Positions 55,326 through 64,000 of a stretch of 64,000 nt of DNA are shown in pieces (positions within the stretch are counted from its first letter, which is position 1; every line of letters begins with the position of its first letter). Under the pieces are notes generated by a model. It had not been told where the DNA came from. It searched no databases and was given only the letters and a program-made list of their open reading frames with translations. Made by a program: the position numbers and the translations under genes. Source of the DNA: Aurantimonas endophytica (lineage in GTDB: Bacteria; Pseudomonadota; Alphaproteobacteria; Rhizobiales; Rhizobiaceae); contig NZ_JACIEM010000001.1 in assembly GCF_014196845.1 (NCBI RefSeq), positions 868,001-932,000 of the forward strand, written 5' to 3'.

Positions 55326-58300
55326 TCATGCCGATCCCTCTAGCTCTTCTGTCTCGACGGTATCAACCGCCGGACCGACGCGCGACCATAGCCGATGGAA
55401 CAACGCGCCGACATCGCCGACGAGGCAGTGGAGCGTCGGCACGACCACCAGCGACAGGATGGTCGACGCGATGAGGCCGCCAATCACGGCGATCGCCATC
55501 GGCGCGCGGAATTCGCCGCCGTCGCCGGACGCCATTGCTGCCGGGATCATGCCGGCGACCATGGCGAGCGTCGTCATCAGGATCGGCCGCACCCGCTCCG
55601 CCGCCGCCTCGATCATCGCCGTGCGACGCGCCACCCCCGCCTTTTCGCGCTCGACCGCGAAGTCGACCAGCATGATGGCGTTCTTGGTGACGATTCCCAT
55701 CAGCATCAGGACGCCGATGACCACCGGGAGCGAGATCGGCGTCGCCGTCGCCATCAGCGCCGCGACCACGCCACCGACCGACAGCGGCAGCGTGACGAGG
55801 ATCGTCAGCGGCGTCAGCACGCTGCCGAACAGCAGGATCAGGACGATCATCACCAGGCCGAGCCCGGCGGTCATGGCGGTGGCGAAGCCGGCGAAGACAT
55901 CGCCCTGGTCGTCGGAATCGCCGGTCGCCTGGAGCCGCACGCCTTCCGGCAGCGCCCGCACCGTTGCCAGCGACTGGATAGCATCGAGACCCTCGCCGGC
56001 GGTCATTCCTGCCGGGGCGTCGAAGCTGATCTCGATGCGTCGCTCGCGGTCGAAGCGATCGATATTGGCGACACTGGTGCCGAGCGTGATAGTCGCGATG
56101 TCCGATAGCGGGGCCGCTGGCCCCCCGAGGCTGGGAATGCGCAACGACCGAAGCGTGCCGATGTCGTTGCGCGCCCAATCGGCGAGCTGCAGCCGGATCG
56201 GGATCCGGCGCCCGTCCTCGACGAATTCCGGCAGGTCGCTGTCGCTGGCTCCGACGGTGGAAACGCGGATCGTGTCGGCGATGATTTGCGGGGAGATGCC
56301 GGCATCCGCCGCCCGCTCGGCCAGCGGCCGGATCTGGAGCTCGGGCCGTGCCGCCGCCGCGGTGGAGCTTGCTCCAACGGCAAAGCTGCTGGCCGCCAGC
56401 TCCTCGAGAATGGCGGCAGCGGCGTCTCCGGCGACTTCGCCATCCTTGCCGAGGACGGCGAAGGACACGTCGCGTCCGCCCCGATCGTTGAGGATCTCGA
56501 ACCTGATGTCCGGAACGGTCCGCAGGATGTCGGCGACGACGGGCTCGAGCACATCCGTCGAACGCGCCCGCTCCGCTGCCGGTCCGAAGTCGATCCGCAC
56601 GGCCGCGCGCCGGACATCCCTTAGGCCGGCGGCATTTGCCCCGCCCTGGATGAAGACGAGTCGCGCCTCGTCGAGCGCGCCGACGCGCAACGCGATGAGG
56701 CCGGCGGTTTCCCGCGTCTCGGCAAGCGTCGCGCCCGGCGGCAGCTCGATCGAAACCGACATCCGGCCATTGTCCTCCGGCGGGATGAACTCGCTCGGCA
56801 GAAACTGCGCCGACCAGATCGACACGGCGAACAGCGCGAACGCCGTGCCGAGCGTCATCCAGCGCCACGCCATCGAGAGGCGCAGCAGCCTGAGATAGAA
56901 CCGCATGGCGCGTCCCTGCGGGGCGTGTCTCACCGGATGCGCGCGCAACAGATATGCCGCCATCAGCGGCGTGATCAGCCGGGCGACGAGCAGCGAGAAG
57001 AACACGGCGATCGCCACCGTGAGGCCGAACTCGCGGAAGTACTGGCCGACCACGCCGCTCATGAAGCCGACCGGCACGAAGACGGCGATGATCGTGGCGG
57101 AGATGGCCATGACGGCAAGGCCGATCTCGTCTGATGCGTCGATGGCGGCCCGGTACGGCTTCTTGCCGCTCCGGCCATGCCGGACGATGTTCTCGATCTC
57201 GACGATGGCGTCGTCGACGAGGATGCCCGTCACCAAGGTGATCGCCAGAAGGCTGAGGATGTTCAGCGAAAAGCCGAGCAGGTCCATCGCCCAGAAGGTC
57301 GGAATGGCCGACAGCGGCAGCGCGACCGCGGCAATCACCGTCGCGCGCCAGTCGCGCAGGAACAGGAACACGACGACGACAGCGAGGGCCGCGCCCTCGG
57401 CAAGGGTGCTCAGCGCGGCGTGGTAGTTGCCGAGCGTCTGGGTGATGCTGTCGTCGATGCGCGTGAAGCGCATATTGCCGTGCTCGACGGACAATTGCCG
57501 CAGGGCATCCGCGACCTCTTCGGCCACGGTGACGTCGCTCGCCCCGCGGGCTCGGTAGACCGAGAAGCTGACGACGTCGCCGCCATCCAGCGTCGCGAAG
57601 CTTCGCGGCTCGGCAAAGCCGTCGACGACGGTGGCGAGCTCCCCGAGCCTCGCCGTCGAACCATCGGGAAGCGCGATGGCCAGCCTTGCCAGTTCCTCCA
57701 CAGTGCCGGTCGTCGCCACCATCGTGACCGCCCGCTCGCGCCCATCCACCTCGCTGCGGCCGCCGGAAAGGTCCAGGTGCGTTGCCGAGAGTTGGGTGTT
57801 GACCTGGCTTGCGGTAATCCCGAGTGCCAGCAGGCGATCGGGATCGAGCTGCACCTGGATTTCGCGCGCCACGCCGCCCACCCGGTCGATCCGGCCGACA
57901 CCCGGCACCCCGCGCAACCGCCGGATGACGACGTCGTCGACGAACCAGGAGAGCTCTTCCGCCGTCATGGCCTTGTCGGCGGCGGCATAGGTCACCACGG
58001 CCTCGCTCTCGACATCGACCCGTTCGATGACCGGTTCGTCGATCGTCGCGGGAAGGTCGCTGCGGATCTTCGCGACCGCATCGCGCACGTCCGCCACCGC
58101 CCGGTCGATGGGCACGCCGAGCTCGAAATCGACCGAGGTCGTCGAGACGCCGTCGCTGATGGTCGAGCTCAGTTCGTCGACGCCGGAGAGCGCCGAGATG
58201 GCATCCTCGACGAGACGCGTAACGCTGGTCTCCATCTCGGTCGGGGCCACACCGGAATCGGTGATCGTCAGGCTGACCTGCGGCACGTCGATCGTCGGAA

Positions 58301-58409
58301 AGAAGGTGATCGGCAGCTTCTGGAAGCTGTAGAGGCCTAGCGCCGTCAGCACCACGAACAGGAGGATGGACGGGATCGGGTTGCGGATCGCCCAGGCGGA
58401 GACGTTCAT
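55326..58409 (-). CDS. RND-family efflux transporter, inner membrane pump
   Basis: 1027 residues with the twelve-helix AcrB plan. It begins MNVSAWAIRNPIPSILLFVVLTALG. The proton-relay residues are GILVDDAIVEIENIVRH (Asp-Asp in helix 4) and MGIVTKNAIMLVDFA (Lys in helix 10). Periplasmic loops are full length. It belongs to the AcrB/MdtB hydrophobe-amphiphile type; substrates are unknown. Its ATG overlaps the adaptor stop (ATGA). No outer-membrane TolC gene is in the operon, so a shared TolC is inferred. Confidence 0.95.
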   Translation of the reverse strand: MNVSAWAIRNPIPSILLFVVLTALGLYSFQKLPITFFPTIDVPQVSLTITDSGVAPTEMETSVTRLVEDAISALSGVDELSSTISDGVSTTSVDFELGVPIDRAVADVRDAVAKIRSDLPATIDEPVIERVDVESEAVVTYAAADKAMTAEELSWFVDDVVIRRLRGVPGVGRIDRVGGVAREIQVQLDPDRLLALGITASQVNTQLSATHLDLSGGRSEVDGRERAVTMVATTGTVEELARLAIALPDGSTARLGELATVVDGFAEPRSFATLDGGDVVSFSVYRARGASDVTVAEEVADALRQLSVEHGNMRFTRIDDSITQTLGNYHAALSTLAEGAALAVVVVFLFLRDWRATVIAAVALPLSAIPTFWAMDLLGFSLNILSLLAITLVTGILVDDAIVEIENIVRHGRSGKKPYRAAIDASDEIGLAVMAISATIIAVFVPVGFMSGVVGQYFREFGLTVAIAVFFSLLVARLITPLMAAYLLRAHPVRHAPQGRAMRFYLRLLRLSMAWRWMTLGTAFALFAVSIWSAQFLPSEFIPPEDNGRMSVSIELPPGATLAETRETAGLIALRVGALDEARLVFIQGGANAAGLRDVRRAAVRIDFGPAAERARSTDVLEPVVADILRTVPDIRFEILNDRGGRDVSFAVLGKDGEVAGDAAAAILEELAASSFAVGASSTAAAARPELQIRPLAERAADAGISPQIIADTIRVSTVGASDSDLPEFVEDGRRIPIRLQLADWARNDIGTLRSLRIPSLGGPAAPLSDIATITLGTSVANIDRFDRERRIEISFDAPAGMTAGEGLDAIQSLATVRALPEGVRLQATGDSDDQGDVFAGFATAMTAGLGLVMIVLILLFGSVLTPLTILVTLPLSVGGVVAALMATATPISLPVVIGVLMLMGIVTKNAIMLVDFAVEREKAGVARRTAMIEAAAERVRPILMTTLAMVAGMIPAAMASGDGGEFRAPMAIAVIGGLIASTILSLVVVPTLHCLVGDVGALFHRLWSRVGPAVDTVETEELEGSA

Positions 58410-59788
58410 TGTGCAGCGTCCGACGTCAGGATCGGGCGTTCGGACGGTGCCGCCATCGGATAGTCCACTTCGACAGGGGCCACACGGTCGCCTTCGACGA
58501 GGAAGTTTCCGGCGCGCAGCACGACCGTCTCGCCCGCCTCTACCCCCGAACGGATCTCGACGAGCCCGGCGGTTCGAAGGCCGGTTTCCAGGATACGCAC
58601 CACAACGGTTCCGTCCTCGACGACCTGTGCGGTGACTTTGCCCGCCCGATCGCTCAGCGCCGTCGCCGGCAGGAACACGCCGCCGCGGCGCTCGATGTCC
58701 ACCTCGCCCCGCGCAAAGGCCCCGACACTGAGATTGCCGGCCTGCGGGAGGCTGATGCGGGCGCGACCGAGACGGCTGCCCGCCTGCAACTCCGGCGCCA
58801 GCAAGCGTACGCGGCCTTCGAGCGGCGTGCCGCGGCCGAGCACCACGATGCCGGCTGCCTGGCCCACCGCCAGGCGCGCGAAATCCGCTTCCGGAACCTC
58901 GGCATCGAGCTCGATCTCGCCGTTCTCGGCTATCACGAACAGCGGCTCGCCGCTGGCGGACGTCAGTGCGCCCAGCCTGGCAGTTCGCCGCAGGATGCGG
59001 CCGTCGGTCGGCGACGCGATCACCGTGCGCGCCAGCCGGGCTGCGATCTCCTGGCCTTCGGCGACGATCACCCGCCGGTCCGCCTGCGCCACCCAGAGCG
59101 ATTGCTGTGCAAGCGCCAGTGCCGAAGCCGCCCGCTTCAGCGTGGTCTGGCGCAGTTCGAACGTCTCTTCCGCGGCGAAGCCCTTGGCGCTCAGCTGCTT
59201 GCTGCGCTCCATGTCCGCACGGGCCTGCACATGCGCCAGGGCGGCGTCCTCGATCTGGCTTTCCACCTGTTTTATCGCCGCGTCGGCGCGGGCCAGACGG
59301 GCAGCGTTGGCACTCTGCTCGATATTGATCAGCGTCGCATCGAGCCGGGCCAGCACGTCGCCCTGCTGCACGATGTCCCCCGCCTCTGCCTCGACGGCGA
59401 CTATGCGCACATCGGCAAGATCCACCTTCACGATGCTTTCCTCGCGCGCCACCAGCGAGCCGACGACGCGGACGCGGTCGGTCAGGACACTCTCGCGCGC
59501 CGTCACGACACTGACGGCGGACGGGCGTTCCTCAGCCATCGCAATGGTGCAGCCGAGGGCAAGCAACGCGACGACCACGAAAGCCATCCATACCGACTGC
59601 AGGGATCCGGCGCCTTTGCCTTCGTCGCGGCTCGGCATGAACCAGGGCACGACGATCAGTCTTCCACCCCTGCGGGCCTTGTGATGCGGCCGCCGTGCCC
59701 GCATGGCACCGAGTTGGTCCGGCGTGCGGCTCTCCCGATTTCTCGCTCGATCGTCCTGGGAACCGTGGGTGGTGGAGACTGAAGGCAT
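58406..59788 (-). CDS. RND periplasmic adaptor (membrane fusion protein)
   Basis: 460 residues. About 66 basic residues precede a hydrophobic segment (VWMAFVVVALLALGCTIAMA). Then come the lipoyl-like domain (VEAEAGDIVQQGDVLARLD), an alpha-hairpin (about 150-215) and beta-barrel segments (GRILRRTARLGALTSASGEPLFVIAENGEIELDAEVPEADF). The start at 59788 has GGAG seven bases upstream; Met51 and Met68 lack sites, so the long cytoplasmic leader seems real or the start lies further in. It is the first gene of the efflux/two-component operon. Confidence 0.92.
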   Translation of the reverse strand: MPSVSTTHGSQDDRARNRESRTPDQLGAMRARRPHHKARRGGRLIVVPWFMPSRDEGKGAGSLQSVWMAFVVVALLALGCTIAMAEERPSAVSVVTARESVLTDRVRVVGSLVAREESIVKVDLADVRIVAVEAEAGDIVQQGDVLARLDATLINIEQSANAARLARADAAIKQVESQIEDAALAHVQARADMERSKQLSAKGFAAEETFELRQTTLKRAASALALAQQSLWVAQADRRVIVAEGQEIAARLARTVIASPTDGRILRRTARLGALTSASGEPLFVIAENGEIELDAEVPEADFARLAVGQAAGIVVLGRGTPLEGRVRLLAPELQAGSRLGRARISLPQAGNLSVGAFARGEVDIERRGGVFLPATALSDRAGKVTAQVVEDGTVVVRILETGLRTAGLVEIRSGVEAGETVVLRAGNFLVEGDRVAPVEVDYPMAAPSERPILTSDAAQ

Positions 59789-60096
59789 GGTGAACTCCGA
59801 TGACGACAGAGCCCACGCCGTGCAGGACGGGGGTTCCGTGAAGTCTCAGAGCTAGCCCGGACAACCATCGGCCGGGATGACGAACGATTAACTTATGTTT
59901 CCGTCCATTCCGCACGCCAAAGCCGCCGCCTGGCTTGGTCTCCGATGACCGCCGCCGCGATCTCGGGCGCACGTCACCTCGCAGGTCTTCAGCGCCGCCT
60001 ACGAGCCGACCGGCGGCACTGCCTCGTATCCGCGTCCAGCTGACGACGAGCTCAGATCCGGCCGCGACAGCGCGGCGATTTCATCGACGCCTGCCG
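59789..60096. other. 308-bp gap upstream of the efflux operon
   Basis: It holds a short AT-rich patch (about 59882-59902) in GC-rich surroundings, likely the efflux operon promoter, but no convincing -35/-10 pair. The remainder has no supported gene, RNA or repeat. Confidence 0.4.
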
Positions 60097-60423
60097 CTAC
60101 CGCCCGGTCTTGGTTGCCGAGTGAAAGTCGGCGGGCTTGCCGGCGACCCATTTTACGAAGCGAGCGACCGTCTCGTTGTCGGTGAGCGGCGTGCCGCTCT
60201 CGGCATGACGGACCAGTTCGCTCGCCGTGAAGTTGGCGTCGATCGTCTCCCGACAGATCGGGTGGACGGGCACCGTGTCGCGCCCGCCCCGACTCTTGGG
60301 GATGGGGTGGAAGCGGTCGACGGTCTTTCCCAGCGGCCGCCCGCAGAGCCAGCACGGCTCCGCCGGCGCCTCGGCCGCCGCTTCGTCCACCAGCCAGCTG
60401 GCGTCCCGAATTTTCCGTGCCAT
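60097..60423 (-). CDS. HNH-endonuclease-like small protein
   Basis: 108 residues. A CxxC knuckle (EPCWLCGRPLG) and the segment DRFHPIPKSRGGRDTVPVHPICRETIDANFT match small HNH proteins (McrA-like). The position where relatives keep CH...IH reads CRETIDA, so the later histidines appear lost. That may mean no nuclease activity, or a different metal site. GAGGAG precedes the ATG. It is isolated, with no phage or restriction neighbours. Confidence 0.72.
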   Translation of the reverse strand: MARKIRDASWLVDEAAAEAPAEPCWLCGRPLGKTVDRFHPIPKSRGGRDTVPVHPICRETIDANFTASELVRHAESGTPLTDNETVARFVKWVAGKPADFHSATKTGR

Positions 60424-60608
60424 GTCGCCGCTCCTCAGTATGCCGAGCGCGATGCGGTATTCGGCTCAGCGCTTTCCGCAGGACTGATGGGCCGAACCTG
60501 TGCTGCCGGTCAAGCCGCGGGCAAAGGAGCCGGCGACCTCAGCCGCGGGCGCCAGCGCCGGCAAAGCAGCCGACCCGCCTCACGGTCCTTCGCCCACGCG
60601 CCGCAGCT

Positions 60609-61295
60609 TCACTGCAGCCCTCTGCCGTCGCTGACCATGATGGACAAGGCGGCGAGGATCAGCGCGGCCAGGAGCGCGACGGCGCCCAGCAGAACGAAGA
60701 GCAGCGCCCTGGCGAAGGCACGATGCCGGCTGGTTCCGCGATAGACGACGAACCATTGCGTCAACGCGGCCAGATACCAGGCGAGACCTGCGAGGAAGAT
60801 CGATGCGCCCAGCATCCGCGCCGTGGTGCCGTCCCGAATGCCGACCGTCATCGCCAGGTCGATGGCGAGGACGAAGGGGGCCGCGATGAAGCAGTGGCTG
60901 TAGAAGGCCGGCCGCAACGTGGCCCGGTTCAGGGCCAGCCCCTGCTGCCGGACCGCCTGCACCGCCAGGAGCAGCGGCAACAGGCTGAACGCCACCGCCC
61001 GGAACATCAGGAGATTGCGGGTATCGGCGAAGACGCCGCCGGCAGTCACGTGCGACGCGCCGAAACCGAGGTCCAGGAGATGCGCGATGACGATCGTCAG
61101 GAACAGGAAGATCGGCGGGCTGAGCGCATCGATGAACTGCTCGTCCGGCACATCGGCAAGCTCGCTCCTGGCATAGGCCATCATCCGCAACGGCTCACGG
61201 ATGCATCGCCACAGGGTCAGCGGATAGAAGACAAGCCAGGAGACGAGCTCGTAGAGCAGCGCCTCGATCGACTTGAGGAGGTTCATGAAGTCCAC
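60609..61295 (-). CDS. Multi-pass membrane protein (Yip1-like) of unknown function
   Basis: About 228 residues with five predicted membrane helices (near 10-30, 60-80, 98-115, 135-155, 168-190 and the hydrophobic C-terminus). An amphipathic start (FMNLLKSIEALLYELVSWLVFYPLTLWRCIREP) suggests membrane surface binding. I do not recognise it firmly; a Yip1/permease-like fold is a guess. The start is probably a GTG at 61295, six bases after GGAGG. A GTG at 61301 and an ATG at 61286 are alternatives. Confidence 0.65.
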   Translation of the reverse strand: MDFMNLLKSIEALLYELVSWLVFYPLTLWRCIREPLRMMAYARSELADVPDEQFIDALSPPIFLFLTIVIAHLLDLGFGASHVTAGGVFADTRNLLMFRAVAFSLLPLLLAVQAVRQQGLALNRATLRPAFYSHCFIAAPFVLAIDLAMTVGIRDGTTARMLGASIFLAGLAWYLAALTQWFVVYRGTSRHRAFARALLFVLLGAVALLAALILAALSIMVSDGRGLQ

Positions 61296-61357
61296 GGGCA
61301 CCCTCCGGCATGGCCGGCCAGCCTATCGCCGCCGCGACGCGGACTTCAATGGGCGCC

Positions 61358-61386
61358 GACGTCGCGGCCATTCGGCCAGCGACGTC
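61358..61386 (-). terminator. Hairpin after hutU
   Basis: Arms GACGTCGC (61358-61365) and GCGACGTC (61379-61386), with an inner GGCC/GGCC pairing, lie 6 bp past the hutU stop. No T-run follows. Confidence 0.5.
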
Positions 61387-61391
61387 TGCCC

Positions 61392-63065
61392 CTAGAGGAT
61401 CGCCGGCAGATTGAGCCCGTTCTCGCGCGCGCAGTCGAGCGCGTCGTCGTAGCCGGCATCGGCATGGCGCATGACGCCGGTGGCCGGGTCGTTCCAGAGG
61501 ACGCGCGCGATGCGCCGGTCGGCGTCTTCCGTTCCGTCGCAGCAGATCACCATGCCAGCGTGCTGCGAGAACCCCATGCCGACGCCGCCGCCGTGGTGCA
61601 GCGACACCCAGGTGGCGCCGGAGGCGGTGTTGAGCAGGGCGTTCAGCAGCGGCCAGTCGGAGACGGCGTCGGAGCCGTCCTTCATCGCCTCGGTCTCGCG
61701 GTTCGGCGAGGCGACGGAGCCCGAGTCGAGATGGTCACGCCCGATGACCACCGGCGCCGAGAGTTCGCCGTTGCGCACCATCTCGTTGAAGGCGAGGCCC
61801 AGCCGGTGCCTGTCGCCGAGCCCGACCCAGCAGATCCGCGCCGGCAGTCCCTGGAAGGCAATGCGCTCGCGCGCCATGTCGAGCCAGCGGTGAAGATGAT
61901 GGTTGTCGGGCAGGATCTCCTTCACCTTGGCATCGGTGCGGTAGATGTCTTCCGGATCGCCGGAGAGCGCCGCCCAGCGGAACGGGCCGATGCCGCGGCA
62001 GAACAGCGGGCGGATGTAGGCCGGCACGAATCCCGGGAAGTCGAAGGCGTTTTCCAGCCCCTCGTCCTTGGCGACCTGGCGGATGTTGTTACCGTAGTCG
62101 AGCGTCGGCACGCCCGCCTGATCGAAGGCGAGCATTGCCTCGACATGGGTGCGCATCGACGCGCGCGCCGCCTTCTCCACCGATTTCGGGTCGCTCTCGC
62201 GTCGGGCACGCCATTCGGCCATCGACCAGCCGATCGGCAGATAACCATTTATTGGGTCGTGCGCCGAAGTCTGGTCGGTGACGATGTCGGGGCGGATGCC
62301 GCGGCGGACCATCTCGGGCAGGATCTCGGCGGCGTTGCCGAGGAGGCCGACCGACTTGGCCTCGCCGGTGGCGGTCCAGCGCTCGATCATCGCCATCGCC
62401 TCGTCCAGCGTCTCGGCCTTCTCGTCGACGTAGCGGGTGCGCAGGCGGAAATCGATCGAGTCCGGGTTGCACTCGACGGTGAGACAGGAGGCGCCGGCCA
62501 TCACCGCGGCCAGCGGCTGCGCGCCGCCCATGCCGCCGAGACCGCCGGTCAGCACCCATTTGCCGGTGAGATTGCCGCCATAATGCTGGCGGCCGGCCTC
62601 CACGAAGGTCTCGTACGTGCCCTGCACGATCCCCTGCGTGCCGATATAGATCCACGAGCCGGCCGTCATCTGGCCGTACATCGCGAGCCCCTTCTTATCG
62701 AGCTCGTTGAAATGGTCCCAGGTCGCCCAGTGCGGCACGAGATTGGAATTGGCGATGAGGACGCGCGGCGCATCCCTGTGGGTGCGGAAGACGCCGACCG
62801 GCTTGCCGGACTGCACCAGCAGCGTCTCGTCCTCCTCCAGCGTCCGCAGCGACGCGACGATCCGGTCGAAATCGTCCCAGGTGCGCGCTGCCCGGCCGAT
62901 GCCGCCATAGACCACCAGCTCGTTGGGGTTTTCGGCGACCTCCGGATCGAGATTGTTCATCAGCATGCGCAGCGGCGCCTCGGTCAGCCAGCTTTTGGCC
63001 GACAGCTCTGTGCCGCGGGCCGCGCGGACGGTGCGGGCGTTGTGGCGGCGGTCGGGAAGCGTCAT
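61392..63065 (-). CDS. hutU: Urocanate hydratase
   Basis: 557 residues, full length. It converts urocanate to imidazolone propionate in histidine degradation, using NAD as an electrophile. Markers are [58 protein letters not shown] and [14 protein letters not shown]. The conserved active-site Cys lies in [19 protein letters not shown]. It follows hutG after 4 bp, so both are in one hut operon that extends beyond the right edge. Confidence 0.97.
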   Translation of the reverse strand: MTLPDRRHNARTVRAARGTELSAKSWLTEAPLRMLMNNLDPEVAENPNELVVYGGIGRAARTWDDFDRIVASLRTLEEDETLLVQSGKPVGVFRTHRDAPRVLIANSNLVPHWATWDHFNELDKKGLAMYGQMTAGSWIYIGTQGIVQGTYETFVEAGRQHYGGNLTGKWVLTGGLGGMGGAQPLAAVMAGASCLTVECNPDSIDFRLRTRYVDEKAETLDEAMAMIERWTATGEAKSVGLLGNAAEILPEMVRRGIRPDIVTDQTSAHDPINGYLPIGWSMAEWRARRESDPKSVEKAARASMRTHVEAMLAFDQAGVPTLDYGNNIRQVAKDEGLENAFDFPGFVPAYIRPLFCRGIGPFRWAALSGDPEDIYRTDAKVKEILPDNHHLHRWLDMARERIAFQGLPARICWVGLGDRHRLGLAFNEMVRNGELSAPVVIGRDHLDSGSVASPNRETEAMKDGSDAVSDWPLLNALLNTASGATWVSLHHGGGVGMGFSQHAGMVICCDGTEDADRRIARVLWNDPATGVMRHADAGYDDALDCARENGLNLPAIL

Positions 63066-63069
63066 CGGG

Positions 63070-63870
63070 TCAGCCTTTCAGTGCGGGCGCCAGCGCTTCG
63101 AGGCGGCGCAGGAGTTCGGCGAGAACGGGGCGCAGGCGCGCCGCCCGCGTCTCGTCATACGCAAAGGGCGGGGTCTCGCTGGCGAGATGGGTCGACTGCG
63201 CGAGTTCCATCTGGATCGTGTGAACCCCGTCGCCCGGCGCGGCATAGTGCCGGGTGGTCCAGCCGCCGCGGAAGCGGCCGTTGACGATGCTGGTATAGCC
63301 GTCCGCCGTCGCGCACACGCCGCGGGCAGCGAGCTCCACCAGCCTGTCGCAGGTTCGCCCGCCATCGGTGCCGATGTTGAAATCCGGCAGGATTCCCTCG
63401 AACAGATACGGGATGCGCGAACGGATCGAGTGGCAGTCATAGAGGATGGCAACGCCGTGGATCGCCTTCACCCGCGCGATCTCGGCGGCAAGCGCGGCAT
63501 GATAGGGCGCATGGAACAGCTTCACCCGCCGCGCGACCTCAGCGTCGTCCGGCGCCCTGCCCTCCCGCCAGATCGGCTGGTTGTCGAAATCGGTCAGCGG
63601 CACCAGTGCCGTCGTCGTCTGCCCCGGATAGAGGCTCGCCCCGCCTGGATCGCGGTTGGCGTCGACGACGTAGCGGTGGAAGGTCGCGCGCACCGTCGTC
63701 ACGTCCGGCAGCAGCCCGTCATAGAGAAGGTCGATGTGCCAGTCCGTGTCGCGCAGCTTCAGGCCTTCGTCGTTCAGGCAGGCGCGGATGTCGTCCGGGA
63801 CGTCGGTGCCGGTATGCGGCAGGCCGAGAATGACCGGCGACGTGCCGCGACGGACTTCGACGGGGCTCAT
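63070..63870 (-). CDS. hutG: N-formylglutamate deformylase
   Basis: 266 residues from [25 protein letters not shown]. Zinc-site motifs [20 protein letters not shown] and the C-terminal [15 protein letters not shown] match HutG of the five-step Hut pathway, which releases formate and glutamate. GGAGG six bases before the ATG fixes the start; the frame is open upstream to 63963. It lies directly before hutU. Its presence implies that HutF (formiminoglutamate deiminase) is encoded elsewhere, as expected for this pathway branch. Confidence 0.93.
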   Translation of the reverse strand: MSPVEVRRGTSPVILGLPHTGTDVPDDIRACLNDEGLKLRDTDWHIDLLYDGLLPDVTTVRATFHRYVVDANRDPGGASLYPGQTTTALVPLTDFDNQPIWREGRAPDDAEVARRVKLFHAPYHAALAAEIARVKAIHGVAILYDCHSIRSRIPYLFEGILPDFNIGTDGGRTCDRLVELAARGVCATADGYTSIVNGRFRGGWTTRHYAAPGDGVHTIQMELAQSTHLASETPPFAYDETRAARLRPVLAELLRRLEALAPALKG

Positions 63871-63907
63871 GCTGGGCCTCCAGGAAAGGCGAGGCATCGC
63901 AGCGATC

Positions 63908-63952
63908 GATCTCCACCCATGTGGGGGAGATGGGCGGCAGCCCAGAGGGGGG
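63908..63952. repeat. Rhizobial-type intergenic palindromic repeat
   Basis: The segment has an imperfect inverted pair, GATCTCC...GGGGGAGATG, then GGCAGCCCAGAGGGGGG. This is the pattern of the short mosaic repeats scattered between genes in many Rhizobiales genomes (CTCCCCC...GGGGGAGAT...CAGAGGGGGGT type). It lies upstream of the hutG start. I recognise it by pattern only. Confidence 0.6.
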
Positions 63953-64000
63953 TGGTGCCGCACGATCTCCGGCGTGATCCCTGCTGTCGCTGGTTTTGAA

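Noticed and set aside
60417-63284. 955-codon plus-strand frame across hutU, the membrane protein and the HNH gene
   Set aside because: Antisense shadow spanning three supported genes; Arg/Gly/His-rich with no motif.

Overview
The window is 64 kb of GC-rich chromosomal DNA. Gene content and order point to an alphaproteobacterium of the order Hyphomicrobiales (Rhizobiales). The markers are an alaS-recA junction with a rhizobial-type SOS element, CckA, a DksA lacking most zinc cysteines, a GPR/RgsE-type giant polar-growth protein, the rpiA-DUF2059-gor block, class II DAHP synthase, and a characteristic rhizobial intergenic repeat at the right edge. Genus cannot be set from sequence alone; an Aurantimonas-like lineage is only a guess. 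No phage, transposon, CRISPR array or broken gene was seen, so this reads as core chromosome rather than an island.

Layout. 1-3.6 kb: 5' end of alaS, recA, and a divergent pseudouridine catabolic pair (psuK-psuG). 3.6-15.7 kb: hybrid kinase CckA, a FliO-like membrane protein, dksA, a SixA-like phosphatase, the YcjX/YcjF pair, a secreted protein, folP-folK, a DUF922 putative protease, a 2Fe-2S ferredoxin and a single-domain Hpt protein. 16.1-23.3 kb: one 2383-residue membrane-anchored coiled-coil protein resembling the growth pole ring protein. 23.5-28.1 kb: a four-gene Mla/MCE-type lipid transporter (STAS-permease, ATPase, MCE needle protein, lipoprotein). 28.3-42.4 kb: housekeeping metabolism (epimerase, glycosyltransferase plus metallophosphoesterase, malic enzyme, gltX, nadE, DAHP synthase) among small membrane and redox proteins. 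42.5-46.4 kb: gor, DUF2059, rpiA, gph and tRNA-Val(CAC). 46.4-51.1 kb: a TetR gene divergent from a three-subunit molybdenum hydroxylase operon. 51.1-59.8 kb: an XRE regulator, a MipA/OmpV outer membrane protein, an isoprenylcysteine-methyltransferase-like protein, and a tightly coupled RND efflux plus two-component operon. 60.1-64 kb: a degenerate-looking HNH protein, a membrane protein, and hutG-hutU of histidine degradation.

How the parts relate. Several operons use one- to eight-base stop/start overlaps (psuK/psuG, ycjX/ycjF, folP/folK, ABC/MCE, the molybdenum hydroxylase, MFP/RND, regulator/kinase), which implies translational coupling. Cell-envelope and cell-cycle functions are over-represented on the left: CckA, an orphan Hpt, the giant polar coiled-coil protein and the MCE lipid transporter lie within about 25 kb. 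The most interesting object is the giant GPR-like protein with its internal 132-bp tandem duplication and its divergent Hpt neighbour.
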